DNA of 64,000 nucleotides from Chionoecetes opilio (Eukaryota; Arthropoda; Malacostraca; Decapoda; Majidae): contig JACEEZ010025357.1 of the NCBI GenBank assembly GCA_016584305.1, positions 87,001 to 151,000 of the forward strand, written 5' to 3'. Of the stretch, positions 11,357 through 23,861 are shown in pieces. Below the pieces are notes generated by a model. It worked only from the letters and a program-made list of their open reading frames with translations, made no database searches and had not been told where the DNA came from. Numbering within the stretch: the stretch's first letter is position 1; each line of letters begins with the position of its first letter. The position numbers and the translations under genes are program-made.

Positions 11357-11835
11357 TATACATATGGTGGGGGCCCTTTTGGGCCCTTTTGGTGGGGGCC
11401 CTGGGGCTAGAGCCCCGGTAGCCCCCCCTTAATCCGGCCCTGGACTGACGCTTGTGATTAGAGGCTCATGCCGCCCCCTGTGTCCTCCCAGGCACTCACA
11501 GTCGAAGGTGGAGTTAATGGACAGGGCATGTGGGTGTTCTTAGGCCACTCGACGGTGCAGAAAGATTTAAAGTGGATTTATGGGTCTCCCTCGGGATCGA
11601 ACTCGGGTCTTCGAGAACGCCACCCGGTGACGCAAACCACTCTGCTACCGCCTCACCTAAACTGCATCTCATGGTTTTCACTCGGCATATCATGCCGTCA
11701 CAACTTCTTGTGTGAACATGTAAACAGAAAGTCGGCAAAAAATAATGTATCTCGGTATATTGATGTTATAACTGCATCTCTTCGCTTACACTCACTTACC
11801 GTTCACTGGTAAGGGTAGTTTTTATGCTTTAAATG

Positions 11836-11871
<36 letters not shown>

Positions 11872-12299
11872 ACCATATCAGAGAAGGACATTGCATAACT
11901 CGGCACATTGAATAACTTGGCAAGGGCCAGAGCCCCTATCGTGCCGAGTTATAAGGCTTTTACTGTAAGTGTTAAATCAAAGGACGTGTTAAATACGACA
12001 CAAGTGATTATATCCACCGCGTCAAGATAACTAGGTGTGAAAACCTCCTGACGCCCATAACAATATCGCCTCCGCCTCCGCCCTGCACCTGCAGTTGCGA
12101 TCACGTTGACCACTTCGGATCGCAAGACATTGCAGTATTAAATCAAAACCTACAGCCAATTCTAACCCTACTATCCACCGATAAGTATCCTAGTTAGTTG
12201 ACTAGTTGGGGTATTGTGTCGGGATGAGATAGACGATGGGTTTTGTATAGGTAAGACCTCAAATTAAATATATGTATGTGACATAAATTTCCACAGATA

Positions 12300-14786
12300 G
12301 CATAAAGTCTATATTAGTAGAGGTTACGGAGGGAACTGAGAAAATGGTTTTGGGTGTAGTGTATAGACCTCCAAACTTATGTAAAGAGGATTGAGCTCCT
12401 ATATGGCAAGAAATAAGAAAGGCTTGCAGATATAATTGATTATGCGTGGTAGGAAATTTTAATCTTAGAATATAGACTGGATTTAATTATAGAGCCAATG
12501 ACGCAGAGGAATTATTAATATAGTTCAGGATAACTTTCTAAGGCAAGCAATCAAAGAGCCTATTAGAGGAGATAATATTCTAGATTTATTACTAACACAC
12601 AGGGAAGATTTAGGTACAGAGGTGGAGGTTGGAGGACAGTTAGCAACAGCGATCATTGTGAAATCAGGTTTTGCTTAAAATAAAAAGTAGGAAATACAAC
12701 TTTAATAAGGATAGAGTACTGACTTCATAAAGGCCAATTATGCAGGATTAAGAAGACACCTGGAGATGATTAACTGGGGGTGTAGGATGGAGGGGAAGGA
12801 GTGGTCGGAGGTCAGGGTGGAGACAGGTGTCAGTGAGGTCGGGGCTGATGAGAATTATACATTATTTGTAAGGAATTTGATTGCAGTACAGAAAAAGAAT
12901 ATTCATTATAAGGCGATAAGATCAAGGAAGAACGACCCCAAATGGATGAGTACAAATTTAAAACAACATTGGAGTAAAAAGAAACATGTACTTAAGGTTT
13001 AGGGCTGGAAAGGTGAGCAAAGAACAGTATAACGTGATGGTGAGGACAGTAAAGAGATTAACAATAGGAGCTAAGAACAATTATGAGATTAAGGTCGCTG
13101 GCCAGGCAAAGAACGACCCTAAGGGATTTTTTCAAATCTTTAAAACGAAGACTAGGGAATTATTGGACCATTAAGGATAGGGCAGGGTAAGATTGTAACT
13201 ACGGATGAGGATATGTGTAAACTTTTTAAATGATATTTCTTAAGTGTTTTTACTCAGGAGGATACACAGACGATACCTGATAGTGAACAGATGTTTAAAG
13301 GAAGCAATGAGGAAAACTCAAAGATATTGTGATAATTAGGGAAATGGTAGAAGAGGGTATAAATAGAATGGAGAATTTTAAGTCACCAGGACCAGATGAA
13401 GTTTATCCCAGAGTATTAAAAGAATGCAAAGAGGTGGTAAGTGAACCGTTAGTACACATTTTTAGGAAATCAGCTGATATAGGCGAAGTTCCGTTAATAT
13501 GGAGTAAAGGAAATGTAGTCTCTATATTTAAGAAGGGTGATAGAGGAATAATGCCAAATTATCAACCTGTTAGTTTAATGTAGGTAGGTAACTGTTGGAA
13601 TCTATTTTGCAAAAAGCCATTAGAGAGCAATTAGAAAAACATAGTTTGATCAATGATTCACAACATGGATTCACCAAGGGTAGGGCATGTCTCACCAATT
13701 TATTGAGTTTTTATAGGAAGTTATGAGACAGCAGATAATGATAAGGATTTTTATATAATATACTGGACTTTAGTAAGGCATTCGATAAGGTACCACACGA
13801 GCGACTCTTAAATAAGGTTAAGCCTCATGGAATAGATGGGAAGGTTCTTCATTGGATCAGAGGTTGGCTAAATGATAGGCAACAAAGCGTTAAAATCAAT
13901 GGTTCTAAATCTGAATGGGGGCAGGTGACAAGTGGGGTTCCACAAGGGTCTGTTTTGGGTCCATTACTATTTTTATTTACATCAATTTGGATAGTTGGAT
14001 TAGCAGTGAAAATCAGCAAGTTTGCTGATGATACTAAGGTAGGTAGGATTATTGGATCACAGTCTGATGTAAACATATTGCAGGGAGACTTTGATAAACT
14101 TAATGAGTGGGTAGTCGGATGGCAGATAAAATTTAATATTGATAAGTGCAGCATTATGAATGTTGGTAGAAAAAAACCCTGGTAATAAATACACCATACG
14201 CAATGTATCGCTGAAAAGATCAGAAGGTGAGAAAGATCTGGGAGTGAGGGTGATTTCAGACCTCCGACCTAGGAAACAATGTATTGAGGCTAGAAATAGA
14301 GCTAATAGGGTGTTAGGAGTCACTACCAGAAGTGTTAAAAGTAGAAGAGCTGAGGTTATTCTAAAGCCTTATATGGCTCTAGTCAAACCTCACCCAGACT
14401 ATGCGGTTCAGTTTTGGTCTCCATCTACCATCTCCATCTACAGGATGGATATAGCCTTGTTAGAATCAGTACAGAGAAGGATGACCAAAATGATTCAAGG
14501 GATGTCTAACTTTAGTTATGAGAAGAGATTGAAGCTATTGAATGTACACTCACTGGAGAGACACAGAGTAAGGGGCGATCTGATAGAAGTTTTTAAGTGG
14601 ATAAAGGGATATAATATGGGAGAGGTAGGAAAAGTTCTTACGGCTAGTAACCAAGGTAGAACAAGAAGTAACGGTTTCAAGCTTGAAAAGCGTATATTTA
14701 ATAAAGAAATAGAGAAATGGTGGTTCACAAATATGGTGGTAAATCATTGGAATGGACTCAGTAGACAGGTAGTTAGTGCATGGTAG
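12300..14786 (+). pseudogene. LINE1 ORF2 continued: endonuclease end, linker and reverse transcriptase
   Basis: This continues the protein broken at 10020. In order it shows VLGVVYRPPN, a worn endonuclease end (LDLLLTHREDLGTEVEV), a basic linker (AGQAKNDPKGFFQIFKTKTR), then the reverse transcriptase: FKSPGPDEVYPRVLKE, IFKKGDRG, the first catalytic block DFSKAF, GVPQGSVLGPLLF and the FADDTK catalytic box at about 14023. The C-terminal part runs to LSRQVVSA, where element D2 cuts it off. Many stops and frameshifts break it. The family is CR1-like. Confidence 0.88.
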
Positions 14787-14891
14787 TGCATGGTAGTGTT
14801 AGTGCATGCGAGTTTCGCGATCCTCGAGTTTTGCGCTGAGTCCTAAATTCTTACCATCCCGACTTTCGCGCATTATATCCCAGAGTTTCGC

Positions 14892-14950
<59 letters not shown>

Positions 14951-14954
14951 TGTG

Positions 14955-15365
14955 CCTACAGCGCCGTTAGGCAGTGACCTCCAGGAGTGGGATGGTAGGC
15001 CCTGGAGATTAACTTGAGGGCTGTGATGGTTGGCCCTCGCCCGTGGTGGCGCAGACAGAATTTCTATAGTGACGCCTGTGATTAGAGGCTCATGCCGCCC
15101 CCTGTATCCTCCGATGCACTCGCAATCGAAGGTAGAGCTAATGGGCAGCATGTGGGTGTTCTTAGGCCACTCAACAGTGCAGAGAAAGATTTAAAGTGGA
15201 TTTTACAGCCCTCATCAAGGATCGAACTCGGATCACCGAGAACGCCACTCGGAGACTTCTTCTTATTGTGACCTTTTCTGCTTAGTATCACTTTGTAGGT
15301 CGTCTGTCAAGCTCGTGCTCGAGCTTGACATATATCTTGATGCTACCCACTCTGCTACCGCCTCC
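14955..15365 (-). mobile_element. tRNA-type SINE, reverse, with an internal insertion
   Basis: The body runs from GCCTACAGCGCCGTTAGGCA to the tRNA-like head (ACTCTGCTACCGCCTCCC at 15350). About 90 bp of foreign sequence (15257-15345), containing an inverted AGCTCGTGCTCGAGCTTGAC stretch, splits the head between its A and B boxes. A GT repeat and long T-run precede it at 14893-14955. Confidence 0.85.
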
Positions 15366-15724
15366 CATAAGAGACGTACGGGACACGTCTTCCTTCCTTC
15401 CTGCTTAGTATAGTATTATAATAGGCTTAGTATAGCTGTATGTAGTTTTGCTTTGTTTTTTTTCCATTTGTTTGTGTTTTTCTCTACAGGAGCAGCCAGT
15501 GTCGCATAAGATAGGTAACACCTCAAAATAAGTAGCACCTTACCTTACTATTTACCTCAAAATACTCCTTTATAAGTGATTAACCATGACGTGTGTGGTA
15601 CTGTGGTTTCTGGAGGTACTGGAGGAGACAGGAGAGAAGAGAGGAAGGCATTGTGACAGTGTTATTGTCGTATAACACTGTCACACAACCATCAGCTGAC
15701 AAGATATGTGTCAAGCTCACTCAC

Positions 15725-15912
15725 TCAGACCAAAACAGCATCTGCTGGGTGACTCCCAACTCCAGCTCAATCTCAAGCTCCTCTCCTCCCTCCTCTTCTC
15801 TACGTAGTGTTGGCCGAAGCCACCACCCCGGGAGGCGGGTCACAAACCCTAGGCTAACACCCAGTACTCATTCACTGCTGGGTGGACAGGGGCTTGGGGC
15901 ATTTTCAGGATA
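15725..15912 (-). repeat. Dispersed repeat R2, copy 2 (reverse)
   Basis: The same motifs as 7545-7735 in reverse: CTGGGTGACTCCCAACTC, CCGGGAGGCGGGTCACAAAC and CACTGCTGGGTGGACAGGGG. It lies inside D2. Confidence 0.65.
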
Positions 15913-15957
15913 TGTTTTTGGGGAAAAAGTGAGTCTTATAAGCTGTAAAATACGGTA

Positions 15958-16031
15958 GGTACACAGCCCTCAAGTTAACCTCCAGGGCCTACCATCCCAC
16001 CCCTGGAGGTCACTGCCTAACGGCGCTGTAG

Positions 16032-16113
<82 letters not shown>

Positions 16114-16115
16114 AA
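15958..16115 (+). repeat. SINE 3' end followed by (CA)n
   Basis: CAGCCCTCAAGTTAACCTCC to CTAACGGCGCTGTAGGCACA repeats the SINE end at 14955-15027 in the opposite orientation, sharing its GTTAAC variant. About 75 bp of CA follow. Confidence 0.9.
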
Positions 16116-16229
16116 AAATTGACTAAATAAGCATTTTTACAGGGTTTGTAATACCCGAGTTTCGCAATCCGCGAGTTTCGCGCTATGCCTCCGGAAGAAA
16201 GCAAGCGCGAAACTCGGGAGGGTAGTGTA

Positions 16230-16440
16230 TACCAAACACAACAAACACACAGCGTCTATATTACCCACACTGTGCTACCTATTCTGTAGAGAAAGCATTC
16301 TGAAAGAGAAAATAGCACACAAAATATCATAACTGCACATTAATTAAACATAAAATATGCATAACACTCACAAGTGGTAATGTTGTGTGGGGAGACAGGA
16401 AGCTGGCAAGTAGCCAGCTGAGAGTCCCTGAATAATATCG
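16230..16440. mobile_element. Family B internal fragment
   Basis: CAAACACAACAAACACACAG through GAGAAAATAGCACACAAAAT to a TTAATTAAACATAAAAT stretch matches the interior of B3 near 48434-48570. No family B end is present, so it is a fragment. Confidence 0.7.
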
Positions 16441-17260
16441 CAATATGATGAATAAATATCGCAATATGATGAATAAATATAAAGTAAAATCTAGTAAAAT
16501 CATCATCTCTGGTATTCTTCCGAGGATCAATGCGGCAAACAGCTTCTATAACAAGGCCTTCAGCACAAACAATCGTCTCGCAAATCTCTGTAAAGAAGAA
16601 GGAGTTGAATATATAAACTTATGGGACCATTTTTATAGCCAACCGATTCTCTTCCGAAACGATGGTCTCCACTTAAATTCAGTTGGTTCTGCACGACTCG
16701 GTAGGCTACTCAATGACGCGGTAACTAACTACAAATCAAAAAACTCCCAGCAGGTAGAGGTTCCGACAACAACCTAAGCTCTCGTTCCCGTAATGTAAGT
16801 TCTCGTTTGCACAAAGCACCAAAATCTAGTTCCCGCAAAGCCCCAACTACCCATCCCGATATTAAAGCTTGTTACTTTAATGCCCGTAGTATACGTAACA
16901 AATTTCATGATCTAGAGGAACTAGTTTATTCAGAACAATACGACATCATCGGAATTTCAGAGTCATGGATAGATACGACCAATAGAGATTTTTTGGCTGA
17001 ATTTGCGATACCAGGGTATAACTTATTAAGTTCAGAAAGACTTCGAAGAGCAGGAGGAGGTGTATTGTTGTATATAAAGTCCTGCCTTCATCCCCTTGTA
17101 GTATCTAAGCACGAAACTGATAACATTAATGTAATTTTCGTTCAACTAAATCGTCATTCTCAAAAAGTAGTAATGGACTGTTTATCGACTCCAGCTCAAA
17201 CAAATACAATGACGAAAAACCTATGAAATAGCGGAAATAGTTCTCAAGAAGTATATCGGT
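16440..17260 (+). pseudogene. LINE2 ORF1 end and endonuclease start (good-quality part)
   Basis: Frame 16445-16777 has an SGNH-like pattern: KIIISGILPRINAANSFYNK, then an RNDGLHLNSVGSARLGRLL end with the Asp-His block. Frame 16807-17226 is the endonuclease start: ACYFNARSIRNKFHDLEELV, IIGISESWID with the catalytic Glu, and RRAGGGVLLYI. This is a second CR1-clade LINE, distinct from LINE1. The reading stops near 17260 where the sequence changes abruptly; its noisy continuation appears at 21231-23860. Confidence 0.82.
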
Positions 17261-18713
17261 GTTTTTGGGTTTAAAAAATTTTTAAGGAAAAGGTTAAAAA
17301 AAAACCTTTTGTTGGATTTTTTTAATTTTTTTTGGGAAAAAAAAGCCATTAGAGAGAAATTTGAAAAACATAGTTTGATAAATGATTCACAACAATGGAT
17401 TCCCAAGGGTAGGTCATGCCCTCCCCAAATTTTTTTGATTTTTTTTATAAAAAAAGTTTATGAAAAACACAATACGATAAGTTTTTGATTAAAAACCCTG
17501 GATTTTTAGAAAAGGTTTTTCATAAGGTACCACCGACCCGACTCTTAAATGGGGTTTAAAAGCCTCAGGGAAATTTAGTGGGAAGGTTTTCATTGGTTAA
17601 AGGGTTTGGCTAAATGATGGGCAACAAAGCTTTAAAAATCAAGGGTTTTCAAAATCTAAAAATGGGGGCGGGTTTCCCAAGGGGGGTTTTTCCAAAGGGG
17701 TCTGTTTTGGGTCCATTATTTATTTTTTTATTTACTAAAATTTTGGATAGTTGGATTGCATTTGTATCAGAAAAGTTTGCTGATTGTTTACAAAGGGTTG
17801 TGGGGATTTTTGGGGATCACACCCTGATGAAAACAAAATTGCGGGGAGACTTTGAAAAATTTAAAATGAGTGGGTAGTCGGATGGAAAGAAAAAATTTTA
17901 AAATATTGATAATGCACCCTTATGATGTTGGTAAAAAAAAACCCCTGGTAATAAATACCCCCCTACGCAATTTTACCCGCGGGAAAAGGGATAGAAGGTG
18001 AGAAAGATCTGGAGTGAGGGTGATTTCGACCTCCGACCTGGGAAAACAATGTTTTTGGGAGGCTAGAAATAGAGCTAATGGGGTTTTTTTTAGGATAAAC
18101 TACCAGAAGTGTTAAAAATTAAAGAGCTGAGGTTATTCTAAACCCTTTTATATGGCTCTAGCCCAAACCCTTTAAACCCAGACTTTTGGGCGGTTCATTT
18201 TTGGCCCTCCATCTACCATCTCCACTACGGGAGGGATACCCCCTTTGTTAGAATCGGAAAAGGGAAAAGGGGATACCAAAATAAATTAAAGGGATTTTCC
18301 TAACTTTATTTTATAGAAGAGATTAAAGGCCTATTGAATTTCCCCCTCACTGGAGAGACACAAGTGGGGGGGGGCCGATCTTATAGAATTTTTTTAAGTG
18401 GAAAAAAGGGTTTAAAAATAGGGGGAAAAGGTAGGAAATTTTTTACGGTTTAGAAACCAAGGTAAAAACAAAGAAACGGTTTCAACTTAAAAAACCCCGT
18501 ATTTTAATAAAGAAATAGAAAAATGGGGGTTTTTTCAAAAATATGGGGGGAAAAATCTTTGGGGAAGGGACTCGTAACAGGTAGTTAGTGCATGGTAGGA
18601 AATGGTATTTGTTATTTGAAATTGCGAGTTTCGCATCCCGAGTTTTGCGCGGAGTCCAAAATTCTTACCACCCCATTTTTTTCCGCGCTTTAAAATTTTC
18701 CCAGATTTTTCGC

Positions 18714-18756
<43 letters not shown>

Positions 18757-19942
18757 GTTTTGTGTTTTGTGGTGTGCCTACACCCCGGGTTAGGCTTTGC
18801 CCCTCCAGGAGGGGGGATGGTGGGCCCTGGGATTAACTTAGGGCTGTGATGGTTGGCCCTCCCCCCGTGGGGGCCCGCAGACAAAATTTCTAAAATTTAC
18901 GCCTGTGATTAGAGGCTCTTGCCGCCCCCTGTATCCTCCCGGGGCCCCCCCCTTTCGCAATCAAAAGGTAGAGCTAAGGGGCAAAAGTGGGTGTTTTTTA
19001 GGCCACTAAAACATGCAGAAAAAAAATTTTTAAATTTGGTTTTTTTACACCCCTCATCAAGGATCGAACTGGGGATAAAAAACCGAAAACGCCACTCGGA
19101 ACTTTTTTTATTGGGGCCTTTTCCCGGGTTTATACATTTTTGTGGGGTTCGTCTTTCCGGCCGGGGCTCGAGCTTGAAATATTTTCTTAAATCCCCAACC
19201 CAGTCTGTCTTCCCCCGCCCCCCCATAAAAAATTACGGGACCCCGCCCTTCCCTTTCCCTTTCCCCTGCTTAGAAGTTTTTATAAAGGCTTAGTAAAAGC
19301 TGAAATGAAATTTTTGCTTTTTTTTTTTTTCCATTTGTTTTTGTTTTTTTCCCCAAACAGGGGGCCCAGTTTCGCATAAAAAATAGGTAACACCTCAAAA
19401 TAATTTAACCCCTTTAAACCTTTAAACTATTTACCTCAAAAAAACCCCCTTTTTTTAAGTGTTTAAAACCTGACGTGTGTGGTACTGGGGTTTTTCTGGA
19501 GGAAACTGGGGGAAAGAAAGGGAAAGAAAGAAAAGGAAGGCATTGTGACGTTATTGTCGTATACCCCCTGTAAACCCCCAAAACCATAAACTGAAAAAGA
19601 TTTTGTAATTAAACTCCTCAGACCAAAACAGCATCTGCGGGGGTGACTCCCAACTCCAGCTCTTTTCTCAAGCTCCTCTCCCCCCTTTCCTCTTCTCTAC
19701 ATGTTGGCCGAAGCCACCACCCCGGGAGGCGGGTCAAAAACCCCCTGGGGCTAACCCCGGTACCCATTCACTGCTGGGTGGAAGGGCTTGGGGCTTTTTC
19801 CCAGGATTTTTTTTTTGGGGGAAAAAGTGGGGTCTTAAAACCCTTAAAAAATAGGGGTGGGGTTCACAGCCCTCAAGTTAACCTCCGGGCCCCTACCATC
19901 CCCCCCCCTGGAGGCCCCACTGCCAAACCGCTGTGGGCCCCC

Positions 19943-19980
<38 letters not shown>

Positions 19981-20001
19981 AAACCACACACACACACAAA
20001 A

Positions 20002-20034
<33 letters not shown>

Positions 20035-21230
20035 TTGCAAAATAAGTTTTTTTACAGGGTTTGTAAAAACCCGTTTTTTCCGCAATCCGCAATTTTTTCG
20101 CGCAAAGGGCCCCCGGGAAAGGGAAAAGAAAACGCAAAACTCGGGGGGGGTAGGGGTATACCAAACCAAAAAAACACACGGTCATATTCCCCCCCCCCCA
20201 CTGTCCCTCCCTTATTCTTAGAGAAACATTCTGAAAAGAAAAAATAGCAACACAAAATTTTTTTTTTTCCATAATTTCCCTTTAATTAAACTAAAATATG
20301 CATAAAAACTCACAAGTGGTAATGTTGTGGGGGGGAAACCCAAAACGGGCAAGTACCCCAGCTGAGAGTCCCTAAATTTAATATCCAAAAATTATAAATA
20401 AATATCGCAATAGGGAATAAAATAAATTAAAGAAAAATCTAGTAAAATAAATTCATCTCTGGTTTTTCTTCCGGGATAAATGCGGAAAAACACTTCTTAA
20501 AAAAAAGGCCCTTCACCCAAAAAACCCAATCGTCTCGCAAATCTTTTGTAAAAAAAGAAGGATTTAAATTTTAAAAACTTATGGGACCATTTTTTATAGC
20601 CAACCGTTTTCTCTTCCAAAACCGATGGCCCTCCACTTAAATTCATTTTTGGTTCGGGCACGACCCCGGTGGGGCTACTCAATGACGCGGGGTAACTAAC
20701 AAACAAAATAAAAAAACCCCCAGCAGGTAAAAGGTTTCCGACAAAACCAAAAGCTCCCCTTTCCCAAATGTAATTTTTTCTTTTTTGCCAAAGCCCCAAA
20801 AATTTTCTAGTTCCCCAAACCCCAACTACCCTTTCCCGATATTAAAGCTTTTTTATTTAATCCCCGTATTTATACGTAAAAAATTTCATGCCCCTAGGGG
20901 AAACCCTTATTTTTATTCAAAAAATACACATCCTGGGAAATTTTTCAGAGTCATGGTTTGTTACAAACCAAAATAGAGTTTTTTTGGGCTAAATTTTTGC
21001 GATACCAGGGTATAACTTTTTTTAAAGTTCAGAAAGATTTTTCGAAGAGCAGGAGGGGGGTTTGATTGTTTTTTATAAAAAGCCCCTGCCTTCACCCCCC
21101 TTGTAGTATCTAAGCCCAAACGGAGTAACTTTAAATTTAAATTTTTCCCGTTCAACTAAATCGCCCATTCCTAAAAAAGTAGTAATTGGACTTTTTTTTT
21201 CGCCCTCCAGCTCAAAAAATCCAATTGACA
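17261..21230 (+). other. Low-quality second version of 13500-17260
   Basis: The same parts recur in the same order as in the good sequence: LINE1 reverse transcriptase (17340-18590 with 13615-14786), element D2 with its SINE, R2 and CA array (18600-20160 with 14812-16227), the family B fragment (20160-20440) and LINE2 start (20460-21230 with 16490-17220). Differences are mostly lengthened homopolymers and bases replaced by their neighbours, over all parts equally. I read it as one locus assembled twice rather than a real duplication. Frames here should not be trusted. Confidence 0.85.
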
Positions 21231-23860
21231 AGAACTCTATGAAAAAAAATAGGGGAAAATTTTATTTTCTCAAAACGAAAGCTAATTTGGTTTTTTTTAA
21301 TTTTCCCCCGTTACAATTTGGGGGCGGCTCACTTAAAACCCAAAATTCGGGGAAACACCCCTCAAATTCAAATCTCCAAAGAAAGTGCTTTATCCCAACA
21401 CGGGGATAAACCAACTCGGGCGAAAATTTTCTGATCTTTTTTTCACAACAAACAAAATCTTGTCAGAACTTTAAATGTCGGATCCAAATTTAGTACATTG
21501 ACCCCCGGGGGCCGTTTTCCCTTTCAGTATTAACATCAGTAAGAAAAGGAAGTCAAAAGGGTAAAGAAAAATTTTTCTTGTTTATCAAAAGGGGCCGACT
21601 TCAAAAACAAAAAAGAATCTTAGCAAAACACCGTTTTGGAATTTTTCCCCGAAAGAAGACTAAATTTTGCATGGCATGAATTCACCGGAAAGGGCTTAAC
21701 TTGGGCAATACTACCTCAAAAACCGAGGGAAATTTAAGGCCCGTCTTTTAAAAAACTTTAAACCAAAATGGGGGCCCCCCGAAACCCAAGGACAGCCTTG
21801 CAGCCAAAAAGCGTGCAAAATAAAAAAACAAAAAGGGAAAACAAAAAATTAAGACGAAAAACGCGACATGACGAATTAAAAACAAAATACGAAAAAACCC
21901 CTTAAAAGCAGGGGCAGAAAAATTTTGAAGTACGAAATTGCCCGAATAAACAAATAAAACCCCAAAAGAATTCAAAACGTTTATTTAAAAAAAAAAAAAT
22001 AATGACTTCAACCAATGGGCCCGTTGGAAAGGGAAAAATGGCAACACACAGAAAATGAATTTTCTTTTGGCGGAACTCCCAAATAACTTTTTTTTTCATC
22101 ATCTTCACAGTGGAAAACACGCAAAAACTAAACCCCCCCCGAAAACCCAGAACAAAGGTACTTTTCTTTAGCTCATTAACCTTTTCAGGGAAAGTGACAT
22201 ATTTCTCCCCGATAAAAAAACAAAAAAATTAACAAGGCTTTCCCCCTCCCCGACAAAAAATTTTGCCACCCCATATTAAAAAAACAAAAAACCCCAAATT
22301 TGTAAAAACCCTTTTTCCCTCCTTTTTTAATAAGTCTTTTCCCCAACCCAAATGTTTCCGTGCAAAGGAAGCTAGAAAAGTCACACCTATATTTTAAAAA
22401 AAGGGAAACAAGTTTGCAGCCCCGGGAAAATATCGCCCCCAAATTTAGTTTAAAATCATTGCTGGAAAATTTTAAAGGAATCCTCATAAAGACAAATCGT
22501 TAAGTTTTTTTTAGAAAAAATCACATAATCAAAGATTCGCAGCAAAGGGTTCAAATAAAAGCTCCCTGCCTCTCAAACTTTTCTTGATTTTTTCAATATT
22601 TTATTCAAAAAAGTACGACAACACGGGGGAGTAACGAATTTACCTCGATTTCAAAAAGCTTTTGACAAAATTTTTCATAAGCGCTCCCTTACAAAATAAA
22701 AAACTCATGGGGATAACACCTCTTTCAGATTGGGTAGAAAACTGGGTGTCCAAATCGTAAACAAAGGGGGGTAATTAAAAGGAAATTCTTCTGCCCGGAA
22801 ACCCGTGTAAATAGTGGTGTTCCTCAGGGAAACCTTCTCGGACCCAAACCTGTTCCCTTTAAAATACCCTAAATTTACATTAAAGGGGAATCACAAAGCA
22901 GGATATCGAAAATTTTCCCATGACCCCCGAAAAAACCCAAAAATAGCCTCTTTCAAAAATCTCAGCGCCAACTCATACAAAAAGCTTAAAAAACGGGTAA
23001 CAAAAATGGGTTTAAAAACATGGCAAATGAATTTCAAACCCTTTACAAATGCCATGTACCCACTATCGGTTTTAACAAACCCCCCGGGAAAGGTTTTTCG
23101 TGGGTGAACGATTTTTCCCCCCCAAAAAGTGTTTAAAAAAAAAAAAGATTTAGGCGTTATAAACTCGAAATCTCAAAAACCCAATAACCCCAAAATTTTA
23201 GAGGGATAAAAAATGCAAATAAATTTGGGTTTGGGTTTTAAATTTGGAAAAGAAATTTCCAAATTTCCCAAAACTTAAAAGTTTTTACTCACCCCTTTTT
23301 AACTCGCTTGTTCGCCCCCATTTTAGAATACCCTTTGGGGCAGTTCTGGTCACCTTATTTAAAAAGGGGTAGGGTAAACTAGAAAAAAATACAGCGGGAA
23401 AGTAACCAAAATTTAAACCTAGAAATTTCGTAATAATTTGTTTCGAAAATCGGGTCAAAAAACTTTAAATTTTTTCCCCCCTAACAAAACGAAGGATAAG
23501 AGGTGGGCCTCATTTAAGTTTTAAATCTTCAATGGATTTCGAAGTTTGTCCCCAAAAAAACTTTTTCCCCTTTGAAACCCTTCCCAAACTCAAATAGAAA
23601 AAACCCGGGTTTAAAAAAAAGCCGGAAAAGGTTTGTAACAACGAAGCAAAGTACCCCTTTTTTCACAAGCCCCTGTTTTTTAAACCCATGGAATGGGCCC
23701 GCCCTCAGACGTATAAAACTCAAATACAATTTGAATCCTTTAAAAAACGCCTCGTAAATTTTCAATCAAAACCCCGGTTTTTCACTGTTTTACCCCGGAA
23801 TTAAAAATTTATCCCCGCGGGGGGCCCCTGATACTTACTCTCTTGGGGTTAAAAAGTTGC
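21231..23860 (+). pseudogene. LINE2 ORF2 continuation, low-quality sequence
   Basis: The endonuclease and reverse transcriptase of LINE2 continue in broken frames. Near 22510-22680 one can read a CLSNLLDFFN-like stretch and a QKAFDK-like first catalytic block. Near 22810 a VPQG-like motif appears. Homopolymer noise prevents any full frame. Joined to 16440-17260, it would give one LINE2 copy. Confidence 0.7.
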
Positions 23861-23861
23861 G

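Larger units (their letters stand above)
10668..11442. mobile_element. hAT-like element splitting the SINE in A3
   Basis: Left end CAGGGCCGGATCAAG and right end AATCCGGCCCTG are inverted. They interrupt the SINE at its TAGTGACGCC stretch, and a TGACGC-like sequence lies on both sides, consistent with the ~8-bp duplication of hAT elements, though two bases have changed. G/C-rich GGGGGCCCTGGGGCT blocks follow each end. It holds element E and no transposase. Confidence 0.65.
10469..11965. mobile_element. Family A element A3 carrying further insertions
   Basis: The ends match family A (CTGTAAAAGCCTTATAACTC with one early base change; right end AAGGCTTTTACTG), with TA on each side. Inside is the usual SINE, in reverse orientation, with tRNA-like head at about 11594-11655. 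The SINE is itself split by a hAT-like element. The part after the SINE (TGGTTTTCACTCGGCATATC) matches A4, showing both copies share the same SINE insertion. Confidence 0.85.
10021..12300. mobile_element. Composite insertion inside LINE1 endonuclease
   Basis: LINE1 coding sequence breaks at about 10020 and resumes at about 12300, so everything between is inserted. The outer parts (10021-10468, 11966-12300) match nothing else here; the left end has a small hairpin (CTCAAC..GTTGAG) and a C-run at 10066-10078. Family A element A3 sits in the middle. I cannot name the outer element; no clear inverted ends or target duplication were found. Confidence 0.55.
14812..16227. mobile_element. Family D element D2
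   Basis: The right end AACTCGGGAGGGTAGTG with TA, and repeated GAGTTTCGCG motifs on both sides, match D3. The extreme left end is truncated. Inside are a reversed SINE (14955-15365), repeat R2 (15725-15912), a solo family F end (about 15925-15955), a second SINE end (15958-16034) and a CA array. A noisy second version of the whole element is at about 18600-20160. Confidence 0.75.

Noticed and set aside
10021..12300. Helitron as the outer insertion in LINE1
   Set aside because: The left edge has a TC and a hairpin, but no CTRR end or 3' hairpin was found at the right edge.
16807..17226. Host AP endonuclease gene
   Set aside because: The sequence and the esterase-like frame before it are those of a CR1-clade LINE, and the match repeats in other LINE2 copies.
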